Shown here in pieces: positions 8,997 through 17,783 of a stretch of DNA of 55,824 nucleotides (within the stretch, counting starts at the first letter, position 1; each line of letters starts with the position of its first letter). A program made the position numbers and the translations under genes. The notes under the pieces are model-generated. The model worked only from the letters and a program-made list of their open reading frames with translations, did not search any database and was not told the DNA's origin. The stretch comes from Acetobacterium malicum subsp. dehalogenans DSM 11527. GTDB taxonomy: Bacteria; Bacillota; Clostridia; Eubacteriales; Eubacteriaceae. The stretch is from positions 180-56,003 of the forward strand of contig NZ_AXAC01000033.1 of NCBI RefSeq assembly GCF_000472665.1. Reading direction: 5' to 3'.

Positions 8997-9680
8997 TCAC
9001 TCTGTTTTTTCCAGCAAACTGAGCATACTGTCGCCGGTGGTATAAATGTGATCACAGGCAGCAAGATTGGCTTTTCGGCACTCGCCCTTTTCAATTTGTC
9101 TGATTATTTCCATGTGCTGATTCACCAGCGGGTTTTTATCTTCAATGCGATGGACATATTCGGCCCGAAACCGCTGCATCTGTTCCCGCAGGCTATTAAT
9201 CATCGTCTGCAACTTGACATTTTTTGAAGCTGTATAAATCGTCTCATGAATGCGCATATCATGTTTGATGATACCCTCTTCGTCATTATGCAGAGCCGAC
9301 TCGCCAAATCGCTCGTTGGCTTCATAAAGCCTGCTGATTTCGTCTTTCGTGGCATTCATAGCCGCCAGCTCCGCAGCCAGACCTTCCAGCGCCCGCCTTA
9401 TTTCCATCATTTCTTTGAGATCATTAACCGACATCGGGGTCACATAGACACCCTTTCTGGGCACCATTTTTACCAACCCTTCCAGCTCAAGCTTCCGGAT
9501 CGATTCTCTCACCGGGGTTCTGCTGACCCCCATTTGTTCAGCCAACTGAACCTCCATTAAACGTTGTCCAGGCTGAAGTTCTCCGGTTATAATGGCACAG
9601 CGAATGGTTTCAAAAACGATTTCCCGCAATGGCTTACAAGAACTTATATCAAGGCTTAAGCCTTTTTTATCATCCCACAT
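8997..9680 (-). CDS. GntR-family transcriptional regulator, FadR/FCD subfamily
   Basis: This 227-aa regulator has an N-terminal winged helix-turn-helix (about residues 15-75, with GQRLMEVQLAEQMGVSRTPV and VRESIRKLELEGLV) and an all-helical FCD ligand-binding domain. FCD regulators usually sense small organic acids; the ligand here is unknown. The ATG at 9680 has GGAG six bases upstream and is preferred to a GTG at 9695. Its start overlaps the end of ispE by 11 nt, so it may be coexpressed with ispE. Confidence 0.88.
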   Translation of the reverse strand: MWDDKKGLSLDISSCKPLREIVFETIRCAIITGELQPGQRLMEVQLAEQMGVSRTPVRESIRKLELEGLVKMVPRKGVYVTPMSVNDLKEMMEIRRALEGLAAELAAMNATKDEISRLYEANERFGESALHNDEEGIIKHDMRIHETIYTASKNVKLQTMINSLREQMQRFRAEYVHRIEDKNPLVNQHMEIIRQIEKGECRKANLAACDHIYTTGDSMLSLLEKTE

Positions 9681-10548
9681 AGTTTTCTCCTTCACTTTCT
9701 TCGGTTTTACTTAAAAAACACATCGGATATTTTTTTCTGAATTGTTGCCAGGACCTTACCGCCAATTCCTGATCCCGATAATAACCAACTACCGTCGATC
9801 CACTACCGGTCATAATGGCCGCCAGAGCGCCCTGTTTCAACATTTCTTTTTTAATCGCCACTATTTCAGGATAATCGGTAAAGGCAATCGCTTCAAAGAC
9901 ATTGCCCAGGTTCGTTTTCAGCCCATCGTAATCGTCATCTTCAAGCAACCCAATAATCGCCGTAATGTCTGGATGGTTTTCAATGATTGAGTCGTCCAGT
10001 TTTTTGAAGGCCCTGGGGGTGGCAATATCAATGTCCGGCTTCACCACCAGAACCGCCATCGGTTGCAGCGCTTTGATGGGGGTTATTTTCTCGCCAATCC
10101 CTTCCACCAGAGCCGTGCCGCCAACCAGACAATAGGGTACATCCGCCCCAATAGTAACACCAATTGCCAAAAGCTCCGACTGCGAGAGACCCAGTTGCCA
10201 AAGGGCATTCAGAGCCTTTAAGGTTGCCGCGGCATCGCTACTGCCGCCGGCTAGGCCGGCCTGTGCCGGAATCCGCTTTTCCAGATGAATTTTAACCCCC
10301 TGTTCAACATTGAACTGGGATTGCAGTTTGCGTGCCGTTTTGATCACCAGATTGCGCTCGTCCAGGGGGATGGCATCCTCATTGGACGTCAGCCAAATTC
10401 CCTCGTCACAGGCTTCAAAGGTCAGCACATCATTGAGATCGATCGAATGATTAATCATTTTCATTTCATGATAGCCATCTTCCCGAATACCGATGACATC
10501 TAACGATAAATTTACTTTTGCTTTAGCTTTTAGAATAATCCTGTTCAT
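9670..10548 (-). CDS. ispE: 4-diphosphocytidyl-2-C-methyl-D-erythritol kinase
   Basis: GHMP kinase of the MEP isoprenoid pathway, which phosphorylates CDP-methylerythritol. The ATP-binding motif PAQAGLAGGSSDAAATL and the start LKAKAKVNLSLDV are intact; about 292 aa, as usual. In-frame ATGs at 10590 and 10569 lie at or before the expected transcription start (about 10582) or lack a ribosome site. ATG at 10548 gives the usual short N terminus, though its GGGGG is close; ATG at 10560 is an alternative. Confidence 0.92.
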   Translation of the reverse strand: MNRIILKAKAKVNLSLDVIGIREDGYHEMKMINHSIDLNDVLTFEACDEGIWLTSNEDAIPLDERNLVIKTARKLQSQFNVEQGVKIHLEKRIPAQAGLAGGSSDAAATLKALNALWQLGLSQSELLAIGVTIGADVPYCLVGGTALVEGIGEKITPIKALQPMAVLVVKPDIDIATPRAFKKLDDSIIENHPDITAIIGLLEDDDYDGLKTNLGNVFEAIAFTDYPEIVAIKKEMLKQGALAAIMTGSGSTVVGYYRDQELAVRSWQQFRKKYPMCFLSKTEESEGENYVG

Positions 10549-10588
10549 ATTCCCCCGCATTGCACTCATAATATTGTATACTTTATCC

Positions 10589-10597
10589 ATTATAGCA
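10589..10597 (-). promoter_or_regulatory. Extended -10 promoter of ispE
   Basis: Minus-strand TGCTATAAT is an extended -10 (TGn plus consensus TATAAT). The -35 at 10612-10617 is weak (TTCCAA), which fits an extended -10 promoter. Transcription would start near 10582, which rules out the longest ispE frame. Confidence 0.65.
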
Positions 10598-10713
10598 TAA
10601 TCGCTCTTTCATTGGAATAAAAAATCATGGTTACAACCTTGCTTTATAGTGTATAATCAAAGCATTACTTTCGTAAGGATTCACCTCATAATCAATTTAC
10701 AGGAGCTTAAACG

Positions 10714-11412
10714 ATGCCAATTCATTTTGAAAATGATTGGGAACAACCCATTCAACAAGAATTAAAAACAGAATATTATCTGAAACTGCGACATTTTTTG
10801 ATCAAAGAGTATCAAAGCCGGGCGGTTTATCCGCCCATGCATGATATCTTCAATGCCTTTCACCTGACGCCATTATCACAGACCAAAGTCTGTATTATCG
10901 GCCAGGACCCCTATCATGGTCCCGGCCAGGCCCACGGCCTGGCTTTTTCGGTCAAACCCGGGATCGCAATCCCGCCCTCACTTCTTAATATCTATAAAGA
11001 ACTGGAAGCTGATTTGGGCTGCCCGATTCCCAACCATGGCTGTTTAACGGCCTGGGCTGAACAAGGAGTGTTGCTGCTTAATGCTGTTCTGACCGTCCGA
11101 GGCGGTGAAGCCGGCTCCCATCGCAATGCCGGTTGGGAGATTTTCACCAGTCGGATCATTGAACGATTAAACACCCGGGCCGAACCAGTTATTTTTATTC
11201 TTTGGGGCCGGGATGCGCAAAATAAAAAAGCATTGATTACCAACTCGCGACACCCCATCATCGAATCCCCACACCCCAGTCCACTGTCGGCCCATCGGGG
11301 ATTTTTCGGTAGCCGCCCATTTTCCAGCGTAAACGAATTGCTGAAGGCCCAGGGAAGTGAGCCCATTGACTGGTGCATCAAGGATTTTGATGTGTCCAAC
11401 GGAGCAAAATAA
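10714..11412 (+). CDS. ung: Uracil-DNA glycosylase, family 1
   Basis: Base-excision repair enzyme of 232 aa that removes uracil from DNA. Motif [19 protein letters not shown] carries the catalytic Asp65, and motif [14 protein letters not shown] inserts into the helix. AGGAG lies seven bases before the ATG. The last A of the TAA stop is the first base of the PAP2 ATG, so the two are coupled. Confidence 0.97.
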   Translation: MPIHFENDWEQPIQQELKTEYYLKLRHFLIKEYQSRAVYPPMHDIFNAFHLTPLSQTKVCIIGQDPYHGPGQAHGLAFSVKPGIAIPPSLLNIYKELEADLGCPIPNHGCLTAWAEQGVLLLNAVLTVRGGEAGSHRNAGWEIFTSRIIERLNTRAEPVIFILWGRDAQNKKALITNSRHPIIESPHPSPLSAHRGFFGSRPFSSVNELLKAQGSEPIDWCIKDFDVSNGAK

Positions 11413-11948
11413 TGGATCTCATCATCCTGGTGTGGATCCATCAGCATCTTGTCCATGAACAACTCAATGGTTTTTTTATTTTCATCACCAATTTATGGGG
11501 CAATGGCGCTTTAGCTGTTGTTCTTACCCTGATCCTGATTATAAAAAAAGAAACCCGTTTAACAGGTCTCATCATTGCAGTTTCGCTCATATTGGATATT
11601 CTGGTTGTTAATCTCACTCTCAAGCCACTGGTGGCGAGGCCCCGGCCTTACACCGTCTACCCAATTGAAATGCTGTTACCCGATCAGAAAGATTTTTCAT
11701 TTCCATCTGGTCACAGCGCTTCAGTTTTTGCCTTTGTCTGGGCCTATTTCATTACCCGGAAAGACCGACTTCGCTGGATCTTGCTGGGTTTTGCACTGCT
11801 CATTTGTTTTTCCCGGCTTTACCTTTTTGTTCATTACCCCACCGATGTTCTGGCCGGGATCGTTATCGGTATCCTCTGTGCTATTTCTTCCAAGTGGCTG
11901 ATTTCTAAATTTACGAACGAACCCTGGATGATTAAACTGCTGGAATAA
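11412..11948 (+). CDS. PAP2-family membrane phosphatase
   Basis: Membrane phosphatase of 178 aa with the three-part catalytic signature: KPLVARPRPY, PSGHSASVFAF and SRLYLFVHYPTDVLAG. About five membrane helices are visible. Relatives dephosphorylate undecaprenyl pyrophosphate or phosphatidylglycerophosphate; either is possible here. It is coupled to ung. Confidence 0.9.
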   Translation: MDLIILVWIHQHLVHEQLNGFFIFITNLWGNGALAVVLTLILIIKKETRLTGLIIAVSLILDILVVNLTLKPLVARPRPYTVYPIEMLLPDQKDFSFPSGHSASVFAFVWAYFITRKDRLRWILLGFALLICFSRLYLFVHYPTDVLAGIVIGILCAISSKWLISKFTNEPWMIKLLE

Positions 11949-11951
11949 TTT

Positions 11952-11985
11952 ATGGCGCTGATAATTATATCAGCGCCATTCTTTT
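11952..11985 (+). terminator. Intrinsic terminator after the PAP2 gene, overlapping the end of aroD
   Basis: Perfect 12-bp inverted repeat ATGGCGCTGATA / TATCAGCGCCAT with a 4-nt loop, followed by TTCTTTTT on the plus strand. The right arm encodes the last codons of the convergent aroD gene. Confidence 0.85.
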
Positions 11986-12723
11986 TCGCAGATCAATTAT
12001 CTCTTCCAGACTGAGCTGCCCCGGTGCTGTTTTTCCGGCCCCCGCCGCAAAGGTCAGGGAACCGCCGCACAGATCAGGCGCTATTCGGGTTATTGACCCC
12101 AATGAACCCATCGCAATGGCAATCATCGGTTTCGGGGATTTTTCGTTGTAAGTCAGGGTAGCCTGGATTAAATGGCGTACGTCATCCATTGACTGCGGCA
12201 TCACCGCCAGTTTAAGAACATCGCCGCCGGCTTCTTCCATGACCCTGAAAACAGCGCTTATTTCGGCTGTAGCCGGGGTTTTTTCAAAGTTATGATGGGA
12301 AACCAGCCATTGGGTTTCACTCATCTTTAGAGCCTCTTTAATCGGCTCCAGCAAAGCCGGATCGCTGTTAAGTTCTACATCTACATAGTCGACCCGGTTA
12401 CTTTTTATTGCGGCAATCACTGCAGCGGTCCGAATCTCATCACGAGTTTCACAAACGCCACCTTCCAGATGACTGCGATAGGTATAAATAAGTCCCTGAT
12501 CGGGCATTCTGGTTTTTATTTCATTCAACAGATCCTGTTCTTCGGCAGCTGTGAGTTGTTCCCCTGGCATGAAATGATCCCGGCGCCATTCCAGAAAATC
12601 GCAGCCATTCGCCACTCCCACTTCAACATCAGCCAGTAGTTCATTCCGATTGGCGCTGATCAGTGGAATACACGAGATAAAGGTGTTTTTTCTGATTAAT
12701 TTAAATGCTTTTTTCATACTCAT
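11965..12723 (-). CDS. aroD: 3-dehydroquinate dehydratase, type I
   Basis: Shikimate pathway enzyme of 252 aa that converts 3-dehydroquinate to 3-dehydroshikimate through a Schiff base. The catalytic His in LVSHHNF and the Schiff-base Lys in DVLKLAVMP are present. The start at 12723 has AAGGA at good spacing; a longer frame to 12756 has no ribosome site. No other aromatic pathway gene is nearby. The last codons form one arm of the opposing terminator. Confidence 0.94.
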   Translation of the reverse strand: MSMKKAFKLIRKNTFISCIPLISANRNELLADVEVGVANGCDFLEWRRDHFMPGEQLTAAEEQDLLNEIKTRMPDQGLIYTYRSHLEGGVCETRDEIRTAAVIAAIKSNRVDYVDVELNSDPALLEPIKEALKMSETQWLVSHHNFEKTPATAEISAVFRVMEEAGGDVLKLAVMPQSMDDVRHLIQATLTYNEKSPKPMIAIAMGSLGSITRIAPDLCGGSLTFAAGAGKTAPGQLSLEEIIDLRKRMALI

Positions 12724-12782
12724 AAAATTCTTCCTTCCACATCTATGATTCATCATTGTAAAAGCGTCAACAGAGCGGTCAT

Positions 12783-13790
12783 TTATTTCTGGTTTAGCAG
12801 TCCGATATTCTTAATTTCTACAGAGATGGTGCCATCGGGATTGTTTTTAAATTCAATGATATCATTTCGCTTCAACTGATCCATGGGGATACTGATTTCG
12901 ATGCCCGTATCCGTGATAAACTTTTGTTTGCCAAAGATCTTTTTTTCAATATTCGGGGTAACCGGAATCTTCTTTTCATAAAGCCCTTTTTCTTCCAAGG
13001 ACGACCTGAATCGATCCTGAATGGTTGAATCCCCATCAAAAACCGTCTTCGCCAGATTATCCACATCAATTTCGCTTTCGGTTTCATAATCATCAGCCAG
13101 CACCGTTTTGGCGGCATTCAACTTTTCATAATCGCCGCCGTATTCTCTGACAATCACTTCCTTAACTGTTTTATCGATAATATCGAAGGCCTCTTTTTCC
13201 GACATCGCCGGCTCACAGAAAATTAACTGACTGGAAATATAGTAATCCTTCTCATTATTGATTGGATATTTCTTTTCCTTGATCAGCACCTCATCGCTGG
13301 CCAGATTGATGAGAATAAATTCATCCAGTTTCTGACTTTCCGTTGGTAGCACACAGGGTTGAACCAGAATGTCATTGGTCAGGCCGTTATCGGTATTGAC
13401 ATAGTGGATATAGCCCTGCTTATAATTAAATTTGAAAATGCCCAAATAAGTCTCATGTTCCACATTAAAGTCGACAAAAACCAGATCCGCCGACGGTATT
13501 TCAATGTTTTCCAGCATATAATCGAAAAACAGCTGGGATATTTCAGAACTGACCCGAATCAACTCATGGGGATTGTTTCTATAGTCAATGATCCGCTCTT
13601 TAAAAGGACTGCCCGATCGAAAGACCGTCCGTTTGATCTCCGGATCCTTCAGCGATCTTTCCACATGTTTTTCCACATATTCTTTCACCAATACGGTCAT
13701 ATTCAGAAGCATGTCCGATAACACCGGGATGTTTGCGTTAGTATCCAATACATGTAAAATCGCTTTGTTAATACTCATTTCTGATTTCAT
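12783..13790 (-). CDS. Nucleoid-associated protein, NdpA/YejK family
   Basis: The 335-aa protein starts with INKAILHVLDTN, the family's usual opening, and carries the acidic middle typical of the 37-kDa nucleoid-associated family. The E. coli member YejK binds the nucleoid and is spermidine-associated; the function in Firmicutes is not established. GGAAAA precedes the ATG at 13790. It is the last host gene before the prophage, with 85 nt of host sequence between its start and attL. Confidence 0.82.
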   Translation of the reverse strand: MKSEMSINKAILHVLDTNANIPVLSDMLLNMTVLVKEYVEKHVERSLKDPEIKRTVFRSGSPFKERIIDYRNNPHELIRVSSEISQLFFDYMLENIEIPSADLVFVDFNVEHETYLGIFKFNYKQGYIHYVNTDNGLTNDILVQPCVLPTESQKLDEFILINLASDEVLIKEKKYPINNEKDYYISSQLIFCEPAMSEKEAFDIIDKTVKEVIVREYGGDYEKLNAAKTVLADDYETESEIDVDNLAKTVFDGDSTIQDRFRSSLEEKGLYEKKIPVTPNIEKKIFGKQKFITDTGIEISIPMDQLKRNDIIEFKNNPDGTISVEIKNIGLLNQK

Positions 13791-13837
13791 TTAGTTTTCC
13801 TATCTGGTTACAAATTGATTAAAACAAATTTTTGGTA

Positions 13838-13865
13838 AGAAAAAAACAGCCACGAATGACTGTTT
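13838..13865 (-). terminator. Host terminator of the tRNA-Leu/Gly/Arg operon, displaced by the prophage
   Basis: Minus-strand hairpin AAACAG / CTGTTT followed by an uninterrupted T-run. It lies 11 nt outside attL. In the unoccupied chromosome it would follow the tRNA-Arg CCA by about 14 nt, so it is most simply that operon's own terminator. Confidence 0.75.
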
Positions 13866-13875
13866 AAGCACGTTT

Positions 13876-13888
13876 ATGGTACGCCCAG
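13876..13888. repeat. attL core, 13 bp
   Basis: ATGGTACGCCCAG, identical to 49378-49390. On the minus strand it equals the tRNA-Arg 3' end, including most of the acceptor strand and CCA. Host sequence lies to the left and prophage to the right. Confidence 0.85.
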
Positions 13889-14037
13889 CCCGTACCCAGA
13901 CATATACGCAACCATAAAGCGCTAATAGTTTCATCGAAGTTAGATAATAACATACATTATTTTTAAAATCAAATTCTTGTTTTACATCATACCAAAAAGC
14001 CCCCACACCGTAAGGCCCTTTAATATAAGGTAGATTT

Positions 14038-14793
14038 TTAGTAATTCGTGATTATTACTTCTTTGTATTCTTTATCTTTCCCATCGTACCGTTCAAGCAG
14101 CGAATTTCTCCGGCTGACCTCAATCAGGTTGAAGCCCTGGTACAATTCCCGGACAAAATCATCATTGTTATAACTCAGTATAAACTTTCCTTTGATTTCT
14201 TTCAAGCAATCTCTTAATCTTATATGATCGACATCACCAAATCCGGTTTGATAATATTTTTCTGTGCCATGATAAGGCGGATCAAGATAGAAAAGCGCAC
14301 CGGGCCGATCATGAACTTTGATGATCCGTTCAAAGTCTCTGTTTTCAATCACCACGCCATTCAGCCGATCACTGATCTCGCTCAGATAGTCGGTGCTTTT
14401 ATGGAGGTTTTTCTTTGTCCCTCCATAGGTTTTTCTATCGGCACCATATGATGTTTTGATGATCATGAAATACCGCCCAGCTCGTTGGATGTCGGTTAAT
14501 CCTCGCATATCAAGTTGAGATTTGAAGTCGTCAAAAAACTCCCTAGAATTAAGAACTCCGGTGATTTCTTTTTTAACTTCATCCGGGTGAAACTTCACGC
14601 ATCGGAACAAATTGGCCAGCTGACCATCATAATCATTATAAATCTCCAGATCGGCATGCTTATCTTTTGCAAAGAGCACCCATCCGGCACCGCCAAAGAC
14701 TTCAATGTATCGATCAAAGTCCTTTGGAAACATATCAATTATTGTTTTTCTTAACAGGCGTTTCCCGCCAATCCATGGTATAAAACTATTCAT
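14038..14793 (-). CDS. DNA adenine methylase, Dam/D12 class (orphan)
   Basis: This 251-aa N6-adenine methyltransferase has WIGGKR at the N terminus, FGGAGWVLFA (SAM binding) and the catalytic DPPY at residues 171-174. There is no restriction endonuclease beside it. The start at 14793 has a consensus AGGAGG. It is the last phage gene before attL and has its own promoter and hairpin leader, a position typical of genes expressed from the prophage. Target sequence is unknown. Confidence 0.88.
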   Translation of the reverse strand: MNSFIPWIGGKRLLRKTIIDMFPKDFDRYIEVFGGAGWVLFAKDKHADLEIYNDYDGQLANLFRCVKFHPDEVKKEITGVLNSREFFDDFKSQLDMRGLTDIQRAGRYFMIIKTSYGADRKTYGGTKKNLHKSTDYLSEISDRLNGVVIENRDFERIIKVHDRPGALFYLDPPYHGTEKYYQTGFGDVDHIRLRDCLKEIKGKFILSYNNDDFVRELYQGFNLIEVSRRNSLLERYDGKDKEYKEVIITNY

Positions 14794-14816
14794 TTTTCCT
14801 CCTGAAAATAAAATAT

Positions 14817-14895
14817 GGCCACCCGAAAGTGGCCGTGAAACTTGCTTGACAAATTTTTGGTCAAGATCATTATACATCTATAAATAAACTGTCAA
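14817..14895 (-). promoter_or_regulatory. Promoter, operator-like repeat and leader hairpin of the dam-type gene
   Basis: -35 TTGACA (14890-14895) and -10 TATAAT (14869-14874) have a short 15-nt spacer. Just downstream an inverted repeat CTTGAC/GTCAAG (14845-14865) looks like an operator. A GGCCAC/GTGGCC hairpin (14817-14834) with an AT-rich tail follows and could act as an attenuator or as the terminator of the upstream lysis genes. Confidence 0.5.
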
Positions 14896-14922
14896 GATCG
14901 ACATACTTTATTTAGAATTTTG

Positions 14923-15963
14923 TCAGCAGCCGAAGTAAGCAAGGATTCCATCCAGAATCCCCAACGCTTCTAATTCGGCCCCACCGTTTGAAAATAAATT
15001 GCACTCATTCGGATTGGATGAAAACAACGCTTCGGTGATTACTGCGACCATATCAGAATACGTCACATCCGAATCATCACGCTGGATCACTCCCCGCCGA
15101 TAGGTGCCAAGACGGTTACATAACCCATTTAATGTCAGAGTGGCCAACCGCAGCCCATTATCACTGCCCGGATAACAGATCGTTTCAGATCCGTTTGAAG
15201 CAGGATCACTTGACCCGTTATGGTGGACAGAAACAAACATATCAGCATTAGCGTTATTTGCAATCTCTGTTCGCTCAGATAGGTACATGTGGACATCCGT
15301 TGTTCTTGTATAGATGACTGATGCTCCACGTTCCGAAAGTAGCTGACCAAGCCTGAGAACGACACATAAATTTTGATCTGACTCACGGAGCAAACCAACC
15401 GCCCCCGGATCGGAGCCACCGTGACCAGGATTCAGGCAGATAATTTTTCCTGCCAAACTTTTCTGCACTTGTGGTGCTGGCGTGGCCGGGGTTACCGGTT
15501 TTGGTTCAGCCTTAATGAAATTTCGAACATCGCCAACAGTCAGTTTAACCGATTTGGGAGCGATGATGATCTTGATGCCCTCGACTCGCAATCCCAGCCC
15601 CTCGGTTCCGGCTGGTTCGCCGTTCATGGCCCAATTCATATCACCATAATTTTCGGCATGAACACCATAATAGATGTCATACTCATTGGCTTTTTCTCCT
15701 GTCAGCCGGATTTTGACAGCTTCAAGGCGCAAACCCTGACCGGTTGTCCCCAGTAGCTCACCATCCCGTTTTACGCCCGTCCAGCCAATGTTTTGGATCT
15801 GGCCCTCGTATTCGACCCCCAGCTGATCCGAATCGGTTTTGATACTCAGGGCTTCCAGTCGTTTTGACTTACCAAATGTTCCACACAGTTCGCCGTTTTG
15901 AAATGGGCCGATGTTGCCGATATCCTGGACATGGCCATCATAAATTACATTTACATAACTCAT
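14923..15963 (-). CDS. Endolysin: N-acetylmuramoyl-L-alanine amidase with N-terminal ChW repeats
   Basis: About 346 aa. The first 140 residues hold three ChW (clostridial hydrophobic, conserved Trp/Gly) repeats, seen as GQIQNIGW..G..RDGELLGTTG-type units. The C-terminal Amidase_3 domain (about 170-346) has zinc ligands in NPGHGG, RES and VSVHHN and the catalytic Glu in ITEALF. It should cleave peptidoglycan for lysis. ChW repeats probably bind the wall. ATG at 15963 is preferred over an in-frame GTG at 15972. It follows the holin gene. Confidence 0.9.
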   Translation of the reverse strand: MSYVNVIYDGHVQDIGNIGPFQNGELCGTFGKSKRLEALSIKTDSDQLGVEYEGQIQNIGWTGVKRDGELLGTTGQGLRLEAVKIRLTGEKANEYDIYYGVHAENYGDMNWAMNGEPAGTEGLGLRVEGIKIIIAPKSVKLTVGDVRNFIKAEPKPVTPATPAPQVQKSLAGKIICLNPGHGGSDPGAVGLLRESDQNLCVVLRLGQLLSERGASVIYTRTTDVHMYLSERTEIANNANADMFVSVHHNGSSDPASNGSETICYPGSDNGLRLATLTLNGLCNRLGTYRRGVIQRDDSDVTYSDMVAVITEALFSSNPNECNLFSNGGAELEALGILDGILAYFGC

Positions 15964-15964
15964 A

Positions 15965-16171
15965 TTATTCACCGTCCTTAATTTCCGGCAATCCAGCCAC
16001 GCTGGTTAACATCGACAGTGCCCCCGCCAAAACTGTTGCCGAACCAACCATAATCCAGTCCACGCTGCTAATAACAGTAGATGCTCCAATTACACCGATA
16101 GCAGTTTGTGCCATCGTCTTTACTGATCTGATCCCAGCAGCTTTTAACCAAGTTTTTACTTTTTCACTCAT
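15965..16171 (-). CDS. Phage holin, r1t-like
   Basis: This 68-aa protein has two hydrophobic segments and ends in a SMLTSVAGLPE motif typical of r1t-type holins; the start of the mature protein (WLKAAGIRSVKTMAQTA) also fits. It would form membrane lesions that release the endolysin. The start at 16171 has AAGGAG ten bases upstream. It is followed at once by the endolysin. Confidence 0.82.
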   Translation of the reverse strand: MSEKVKTWLKAAGIRSVKTMAQTAIGVIGASTVISSVDWIMVGSATVLAGALSMLTSVAGLPEIKDGE

Positions 16172-16185
16172 TTTCTTATTTCTCC

Positions 16186-16560
16186 TTAATCTGTTTTGAA
16201 TTTCAGAGCACACACACGCTCATAGAGCTGTTTACATGTTCCATTACCACCCATGGCCGTATAAGCATTGTAAAGGTGTTCCAGGTTCTTCATATCCTCG
16301 ACATCGATGCTTTCTTGTTCGATGTAATGTTTGCAGGCCTGGTATACCCGATCATGGAGTATCGCCAATTGTCCGGCGATCAGAATCTTTTGAGTCTTTT
16401 CATACTCATCACACCGCTTATTTAGATCATCATGTGGCTTGATAATTTTTTTTCTTAAGCACTCAATGACCGGTGGCCATACCTTTGCTTTAAATGTTAT
16501 GAATACTATAATCCCACCAACTACCTTTACTGCCAGATCAAATACCGCTTCCGCTCCCAA
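16186..16560 (-). CDS. Phage membrane protein upstream of holin
   Basis: About 124 aa with one N-terminal membrane helix (residues 5-28), a basic and coiled-coil middle, and a conserved-looking tail LYNAYTAMGGNGTCKQLYERV. Similar small proteins stand before holins in many Firmicute phages; function is unknown, perhaps an accessory holin or spanin-like factor. The start is taken as TTG at 16560, six bases after a perfect AGGAGG. Confidence 0.65.
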   Translation of the reverse strand: MGAEAVFDLAVKVVGGIIVFITFKAKVWPPVIECLRKKIIKPHDDLNKRCDEYEKTQKILIAGQLAILHDRVYQACKHYIEQESIDVEDMKNLEHLYNAYTAMGGNGTCKQLYERVCALKFKTD

Positions 16561-16602
16561 TTCCGCCCTCCTGTGATTCTTTTTCAATGTCGTTTGATTC
16601 AA

Positions 16603-16624
16603 ATAAAAAAACAGCCTAAGCTGT
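16603..16624 (-). terminator. Weak terminator between tail genes and lysis cassette
   Basis: Minus-strand ACAGC-TTAG-GCTGT followed by TTTTTTTATT. The stem is only 5 bp, so partial read-through into the lysis genes is likely. Confidence 0.55.
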
Positions 16625-16627
16625 AGC

Positions 16628-16762
16628 CTAATATCCGAATTGCTGCAATCGATCCGCTACCATCGCATCAACCTCGACCTGCGTCAGTTTTCCGGCCTTC
16701 ACCAATTTATTCAGCGTCGCAATCGAAACCGCATTAATCATGTATTTTTCGTACCATGTCAT
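16628..16762 (-). CDS. XkdX-family small phage protein
   Basis: A 44-aa protein starting MTWYEKYM and ending LQQFGY, with the pattern W.+Y...I...TL..LV..GK.T..EVD seen in XkdX proteins near tail-fibre genes. Its ATG directly follows the previous stop (TAAATG). Role unknown. Confidence 0.75.
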   Translation of the reverse strand: MTWYEKYMINAVSIATLNKLVKAGKLTQVEVDAMVADRLQQFGY

Positions 16763-16960
16763 TTAAATCACCCCTGCAATCATTAAATCAGCCTGTAAAT
16801 CGGCAATCATTTGGGCAACTTCGGCGTTAGATGGCTCATGTATTTCGGGTAACGGCTCAACCGTTACCGGCGCAGATATCAGCGACCGAACCACCGCTCC
16901 ACTGCCGTACTCAGTGACGTTATAGTCACCTTCGATGTAGTTGTTTATAATTGTACTCAT
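16763..16960 (-). CDS. Small phage tail-region protein, unknown
   Basis: A 65-aa acidic protein with no membrane segment. Position between a tail-appendage gene and XkdX suggests a minor tail or chaperone role. It overlaps the upstream gene by 4 nt. No family recognised. Confidence 0.6.
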   Translation of the reverse strand: MSTIINNYIEGDYNVTEYGSGAVVRSLISAPVTVEPLPEIHEPSNAEVAQMIADLQADLMIAGVI

Positions 16961-17448
16961 GTTAATAATCCTCCAGCAATGTAGTATTCTCCAGCCCCGT
17001 TAAAATTAGACTGAACATCAACTTTTAAACTTTGGTAAAAAAACAATGGCATTATGGATTTAACTGCTCCATCATATGCTGTAACTCCCTTAACAAATTC
17101 ATTCACGATACTGGGGACGGCGTTAGTCCCTGGATTTTGCGGGAATAAAGGTGTGAAATTAGCAGTTTGATTTGTTCCAAGGATAAATGACTGATCACAG
17201 AACCCAACAATAACAGCCGAAGCAGTGTTTGTATTAGTCGAGGTATACACAACCCCGTCAATTGTCAGTGTCAAAATACTCGTTCCCGTTGCTGTCAGCG
17301 TTGCGATATTGATAAAACCCTCTCCGGTAATGTTTAAAACAGTCTGTTTGGTGTAAATCATAGCATTAGCTTTTGTTGTTATTGGCTCATAATTTCTCTG
17401 ATCAATATCAGAATATTTTTGTGAATTAAACCCTGTAATTATACTCAT
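16957..17448 (-). CDS. Phage tail-appendage protein, unknown
   Basis: A 163-aa protein rich in Thr, Asn and beta-branched residues, as in beta-rich fibre proteins. It overlaps its neighbours by 4 nt on each side, within the block after the Gp37-like tail protein. A distal tail or receptor-binding part is inferred from position only. Confidence 0.6.
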   Translation of the reverse strand: MSIITGFNSQKYSDIDQRNYEPITTKANAMIYTKQTVLNITGEGFINIATLTATGTSILTLTIDGVVYTSTNTNTASAVIVGFCDQSFILGTNQTANFTPLFPQNPGTNAVPSIVNEFVKGVTAYDGAVKSIMPLFFYQSLKVDVQSNFNGAGEYYIAGGLLT

Positions 17449-17783
17449 ATCACAACCTCCTCAGTTCCATATATCGTCGCGACCACATCAGTTCCAACAT
17501 CTTGTGCCAATGCCAGCACTTGTCCCGCATCTAAAACAATCCGACCTTGAGATATATTTACACTGTAACCAGGTCGAATCTGTATCTTGCCCACAAGCCG
17601 GTTGGTTGCCGCCGTACCGTGGGCGTATAAACTGACATATCGCGTTGTCGTGGTGTTTTGATTATCCAGCCAAATATCTGTAATTTGAGCCTGCTTTGAT
17701 GCAGGGCAAGTATATCTTGCCGTCACAGCGGTTGACAACGCCCCCTGAAAAATCTTCTTTAGTGTTACGTCTCCAATAGCCAT
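17445..17783 (-). CDS. Phage tail-appendage protein, unknown
   Basis: A 112-aa, beta-rich protein. ATG at 17783 overlaps the preceding stop (TGATG) and has GGGGGCG just upstream. Probably a fibre or adhesion part, by position. No family recognised. Confidence 0.6.
   Translation of the reverse strand: MAIGDVTLKKIFQGALSTAVTARYTCPASKQAQITDIWLDNQNTTTTRYVSLYAHGTAATNRLVGKIQIRPGYSVNISQGRIVLDAGQVLALAQDVGTDVVATIYGTEEVVI

Noticed and set aside
13800-14006. 68-codon minus-strand frame across the left prophage end
   Set aside because: It runs through the host terminator and the attL junction, has no ribosome site, and would not exist in the unoccupied chromosome.
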